DNA from: Solea solea
Lineage: Eukaryota > Chordata > Actinopteri > Pleuronectiformes > Soleidae
Length of the DNA stretch: 64,000 nt
NCBI RefSeq assembly: GCF_958295425.1
Contig: NC_081154.1
Coordinates: forward strand, 8,813,341 to 8,877,340
Direction of reading: 5' to 3'
Part shown: positions 58,795-64,000 of the stretch, in pieces
Numbering within the stretch: the stretch's first letter is position 1
Layout: each line of letters begins with the position of its first letter
Notes under the pieces: generated by a model
The model's database searches: none
What the model was told of the DNA's origin: nothing
What the model saw: the letters and a program-made list of their open reading frames with translations, nothing else
Made by a program: the position numbers and the translations under genes

Positions 58795-61380
58795 TCTGGG
58801 GATTTATTCTGGAGGATTTACTAAGAGGATAGTGAGATGTTGGGGAGTTTAAGTATCTTAGAGTTCACAAGGTGGTTTGAAATGGACCATGGAGGTCATC
58901 AGTGTGATTTAAGTGCTACTGGCTTGAGTCAGGTTTTTCCCGGCAAAGCAGGAGCTGAGCCTGAAGGCAACGTTTTCAGTTTAGTGCCTACAATAATGTT
59001 CCATCTCTCAAAATGTCTCAAAATGACAGCTTTTGAGGTGAAGTGAGGGGATGAATGTGCTGAAAGACACTTCCTACTGAATTGAGACAGAGCCAGAGGG
59101 TAGTTCTTCTTTCCCATCAGGCCACCAGGGAATACCTCAGGATTTGCCTGGAAGAGCTGGAGAAAGTTGTTGTAGATGAGGACGTCAGGGCTGCTTTGCT
59201 TGGACTGCAGCTACCAGGAGAGGACAGATAAAAAAAATATAAATGATAACTGTAAAAATGATAAAAACAAGTCAGCAACACTGATCGTAAAATGCATCGT
59301 CGCAGTCTAATAAACAGAATATGAACGGACACTTTCGTCTGCACGGATGAATGTTTCCTTAAGTTTTATGAACTCGTGCACAATCACAAGACTGCAGTGG
59401 AGTAAATGAAATGATTTCTGCACATTCAGGGGACAACGTTGACATATTTAGGGCTGATTTGTTCGACGTGGTCGCCCTTGTCATTCGGTGAAATCCGATA
59501 AGCATCAGATCACTAAATAGAGGGTGTGTGTTATGTCCTCGAGCAACTGTTTCTGTGTATCCTGTTTCAATTTCTCACCATAAGGGAGGGGGAACGGTAA
59601 CGTGAAACAAAAAAAGGAATTTAAGACGCGCTGTTAAAAGAAAAGTAGGAGGAAAACGCTTGTATCCACCCTGGATTTACCTGAGTTTTATTCATGAAGT
59701 GTAATCATGGCACAAAAAGAAGGGGAAAAAAAGAAGCAGGTTGAAGCAACTGGAAGATAGAAAGCCACCAGCAGGAAAAAGCCTGCCAGTCAATTACATT
59801 ATGAATGGCTCTGCACCGACCAGTAGATCTCACAGATATGAGCTCTGCTGGCATGTTAACATTAATCGAGCTCCCATTAGTCTAATGATAGGTCACATTA
59901 GCTCCAGGCAGCTGGCACAGGCCTGTTAGTTGTGATAAGGCTTCTTCAGCAGCTTGTGTTTGTGTGCAGTTGTTAGAGGAGGCCTGTGGTTGCGGCATAA
60001 TGCTCTCTTTTAGTGTCTTCAGCTCACAGTTGCAGGGGCAGTGCAGTCTTGGAACAACAGGCATCAGAGTGCTACAGTGTGGGCAGGACTGTGTGGCGTA
60101 GCTCAGTGATCACAGCGAAAACAAAAGCCGAGGAATGCTTATTTTGTACGATTTAAAATAAAAAAAACAACACGTTTTGAGAGCTATTTATGAATTTGCA
60201 CAAAAAGATCGACACTAAACACACATTTGACATACTTAACCTTTGATTCAAATGTGGTTTTTGTACAAGCACAGTTCAGGATGAGCAACGCAGTTCTTCA
60301 GGGGCTTCATGAGCGAGTTCATAAATGCTGTTGTGTCTCTGCTTCCTCACACATCCTGTACACACTCACAACACACATGAGATGACTGTGTTATTGACTG
60401 GATGACTCAGAGAATCTCACAGTTCCTGGTCTTGCACAGCAGTAAGAGATGTTTATAGAGAAGTCACGAAATGACACCGAGTCCTCTCATGTCTCCTCCT
60501 CCTCCTCTTCCTCCTCCACTCACAATCTCTACGCTTCAGCTTTGCCCCCTCTATCCCCTCTGTTATCGCTGCGTCTCGATTGGATGCTGAAACAGCTATT
60601 TGGTCTAAGTAACGGCAGTAAGAGAGCCCCTTTGTGCCGTTTCACTCTGTGTGGCCTAGAATAGCCAGGTACAGTAATTGGATCCAGTTGATAAATGAAG
60701 AAATGAACTCTTTTGGACTATGCATGAGCAGAGTGCTCTTTTACATGATGGCAGTAAACATGTTTGGGAATGAATTAGTGTTTTTTCCTTTTTTCCTACG
60801 TTCAAAAGTGGATTCTATGTCGCTAGATAGACGATAGAGTCAGGTTTACCTTGAAACAACACGTACATGAGGCCATGAAGGAACATCTCCAAAGCCTTGA
60901 GTAAAGAACTTGAGATATTGAACTACTAATGAACCTGGAACCCTCAACCGTCGAGATGAACAATTATTGACACCTGTTAATTGAGACTGATATGGTCCTG
61001 GGATGGAGTAACAGCTTCCCCTATTGTGCGTGTATGGGTTTGCACCTGCATGCACCCACATACTGTAAATCTGTCCTTTTCTGTTTCTCTCCACCAGCCG
61101 TCCTCCCTTCACCCTTCCTTACATCGCTGTCTTCTTTGTTTCTACCTTCTACCTCTTTGGTTTCTAGGCACTTGGGGGGGGGGGGGTGAGAACACACAGG
61201 GGTCAATGGGCCAAATAGAGACAGTGCTGAGTAGCAGTTTCCTACAAGGGGGAAAAATAAATGACGAATGTGCCGGCAGATGCACTCGTTTGGCAGCCTT
61301 AAACAGCCTACAGCACAATGGTGAACTAATGTGCACTGAAACCCTCTGACCTTTCTTTTTTTTTTCTATGCATTCATACA

Positions 61381-61410
61381 TTGTGTGTCTGTGTGTGTGT
61401 GTGTGTGTGT
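61381..61410. repeat. (TG)n microsatellite
   Basis: TG repeats with one TCTG interruption, about 30 bp. A poly-G run of about 13 bases lies upstream near 61173-61186. Confidence 0.9.
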
Positions 61411-64000
61411 ATCCCAGCGCCTGCACATTCTTATGCATAATGACAAGAATGCTTGAAAGTATGCTTGTGTACGTTGCAAAGTGTGAAGAAGCCTCCCGTG
61501 CAACGGCTGCTCTGGATCTGGTCAAACAGGACAGTCCTGCTGTAGTTCTTTCTCATTGTTTTCCCTCATCAAGCAGGACATGTGGATGTAGCGCCTCTCT
61601 GTCTTGTGGGGTATAACTGCCTTATTGGAAGTTTTGTCATCCAATTACGCTTCTTTTTACATCACTGCACCTTTTTCTTTTTGCATTCACTTGCTTTCAT
61701 GTTTTTGTGTCAGGGAAAATGTGTCACAAGCTGTTGTGAACTGTGTATATAATTGTACAGAGCGTGTTTCATTGTTTGTGAATTTGGCGTTTCATTTATA
61801 GGAAGTAGATGTTATCTCTTAACTCAAACGTTACATAATATTTTAACTTCAATAATATAAAGATAGTGATCATCAAAATTCCACATGCTTGTCACGCACA
61901 GTCGCATGTAATGTGTATGGTGCAATTGCCTTGAACATGAGTTTGACTGTATGTTTTATGACTTTACTATTTCATAATAATAATGGAAAGGAAAAAAAAG
62001 GCCTCGGTGGACCATTGACTGCAGATGTTTTGCGCACAGAGCTGGAATCACACCTGCACACGTGAGTCCACGTGACTGTCTGAGGTGGACTTACAGACTT
62101 TCAAGAGACCAGAACAAATATGGACGACTGTCAACGACGCATTACGTTCTTTGTTTCTTCCCTTCGACCTGGATGTTGGTTTACAGCTTTACATGAATAA
62201 GCTATCATTACATTCATCTGCATATATAGTGCATTTGTATAATGCAGTGCGGCACCCTTGCTTCTGCGTTGTATGTGCTCAGAGGTGTTTTCTTTTGTTT
62301 ACTATGCAATTATTTTTTTTCCCTAAGAAAACCGTGGCGGAACATTTTAACATCTTTAAACAAGCCTGCAAGGAAACTTTAATTCACTTTGCAGCCGAGC
62401 AAATGCAGCAGCACATGATCTAAATGCACGTGCGTTAACGTTAACGTTCACATAAATTGTGATGTGAACATGGAGTGATCACGCGAACACAAGCGCGCCA
62501 GATACCTTGCCATAAACAGTAGCTCCGACACATAGTTTTATGGAGTCTACCCGATCATTACGTAGATTCCAGTCCACCAAAGCAGAAACACAAAGCGGAG
62601 GTGATGCTGATGGACTGCTGACAGTCTGCCCGCCCTCTGTGTTTCCTCCTCCCATGTCGGAGGATGGAGTGTGGCTGGATTTCTTCAACTGTTGCCACAT
62701 GTCGTTTATTTCATTTCATCATTCGAAGCATATGGCTGCACGCTTAATTGGTGGTGTACGAATGAATAGTGTTAAGGTGTTCCTGTAATACTGTAGTTAA
62801 ACAAGTGAGAGTGAGGCCTGGATTCTGTCCGACACTTTTTAAATCAGTACATAAACCTCAGTGTTTGGTTATACAGTAGAACCAGATGGAATAATATATA
62901 AGGGCTGAAATTTTACATGAGGAAGTGGCCTCATATGATGCATGAGAATATGTTTAATTATGTTGTGCTGTTGTGGACAGTTGAATTAGGAGGAGGTTTG
63001 GAATTGTATCATAAAAATGGTTGTTTAGGGTGTTTTTTTACTCACTTTTTGTCTATTCCTCTCTCCTACATTGTCAATTACACATACATACACATGGTAA
63101 TCTAAGCCAATTAGGTGATGACATTATTTAGGGACTTTTAGAACAGCCAATAGCTTGTATCGGTGTATTATAGCCGAGCCCACTTTTCTGGTACCGCTTG
63201 GGTTTTCTCTGTGTCTGTTGTCGACAATGTGAAATGAACAGACGAGGGATGCCTCGGTGGCTTCTTCAAATTGAAGGCTTTCAGCCACAGCACACGTCAT
63301 TGTACGGCATTTACATTCCTGTCTTTTGCTTAACCTTTTGCTTAAACCAACATTTATAGCAACCCCTGGCACGCATGATACCTGTTTTTCTCAAAGCCGT
63401 GTTATCTTTCAATGTTGTTTTCCTGCCTGCTGGGTAAAGCTAGCCGACGACTGACCTAAACTGTCAAACAGTCTTGCACAAAATGACTGGAGGACGTCTA
63501 CTTACTGTGCATGTTTTTGAAAATAAGTCCAATGGTTTAAGGGAAATAAAACCAATATAATGACAGATAGTAAATTGACACTCATACAAAGAATCACACC
63601 TAAGCCCTTTCTAGTCCATGCACGACATTCTTGCTCATTTGCATGTTCAGTTGAAGGTTAAAGCTGCAGTGTTGTTCTACTTTAGTTTGGTCTCTGTGAA
63701 CAGAAATGATGTGACAATATTTGCATGCTGTGTCCCTGATAGAGCAATGTGTGTGTGTGTGTGTATACAGCAGCAGCGCAGGGGGCAGACATGGACAAAA
63801 CCCAGGTCTTACAGAGTGCTTGGAAACCTTTTGTGGGCATTCTTTGTGTTTTCAGTCGTACTCCCACCTGTTTCCAGCCGTCTCGATTCAGGCTACTAGT
63901 GCTATGTTGCTGTTGCCTCTGTCTATCTCGCGTGAAACAAATATCTTGTGTGTGTCCAGTGCAGGAATGTCGCCTGTTGACTAACGGTCTAAACACACCC

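Larger units (their letters stand above)
42259..64000 (+). other. Putative intron 3 or remaining non-coding sequence (about 22 kb, open-ended)
   Basis: No recognisable coding exon follows the third leader exon before the window ends. ORFs such as 50883-51338 (151 codons), 58331-58780 (149 codons, partly SINE-derived) and 62085-62423 (112 codons) show no domains, signal peptide or family that I know. Named contents are the repeat at 43261, the nested insertion at 50006-50676, the SINE-like copy at 58637, and smaller TG and poly-C/poly-G runs. The stretches 44300-46850, 51000-53700, 55000-57900 and 61800-64000 contain nothing I can identify. Confidence 0.4.

Noticed and set aside
62085..62423. 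112-codon + strand ORF
   Set aside because: No recognisable family, signal peptide or neighbouring exon structure. ORFs of this size are expected by chance in 64 kb.

Overview
The window looks like non-coding vertebrate nuclear DNA, most likely from a ray-finned (teleost) fish. Nothing in it resembles a bacterial, viral or organellar gene set. There are no long ORFs: the largest is about 176 codons and shows no recognisable domain. CA/TG, GA/CT, ATT and pentanucleotide microsatellites are abundant. The interspersed repeats recall abundant teleost families: short inverted-repeat elements with ATCGATTA-rich bodies, and a tRNA-headed element ending in GGATGGATG. All repeat-family assignments are from memory of such sequences; no library search was possible.

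The simplest reading is the 5' end of one large gene on the + strand. A CpG-rich, GC-rich promoter block (about 860-1920) contains a probable first exon ending at a consensus splice donor (ACG|GTAAGT, 1535/1536). A second small exon candidate lies at 16905-16987, bounded by GCAG and AAG|GTAAGA. A third lies at 42180-42258, bounded by a pyrimidine tract plus CCAG and CTG|GTAGGT. Exon 2 is stopped in all three frames, so these look like 5'-untranslated leader exons, and the start codon would lie beyond 64000. Each leader exon carries one very short upstream ORF. A non-coding RNA is the main alternative. The gene cannot be named, because no coding exon is present or recognised.

Region by region: 1-860 is upstream flank with a degraded inverted-repeat element. 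860-1920 is promoter and exon 1. 1536-16904 is intron 1, with simple repeats and several transposon remnants. 16988-42179 is intron 2, holding a roughly 250-bp alternating purine/pyrimidine tract, a SINE-like element and other repeat fragments. 42259-64000 is intron 3 or further flank, with a clear nested transposon insertion and a second SINE-like copy. Some repeat-free, AT-core-rich stretches look like candidate conserved non-coding elements, but this cannot be proved from one sequence.

The best supported observation is the nested insertion at 50006-50676: a 352-bp element with an 8-bp target-site duplication (TATTTGAT) inside an older repeat whose second copy lies at 13905-14222. I found no novel protein system, CRISPR array, tRNA or rRNA gene.
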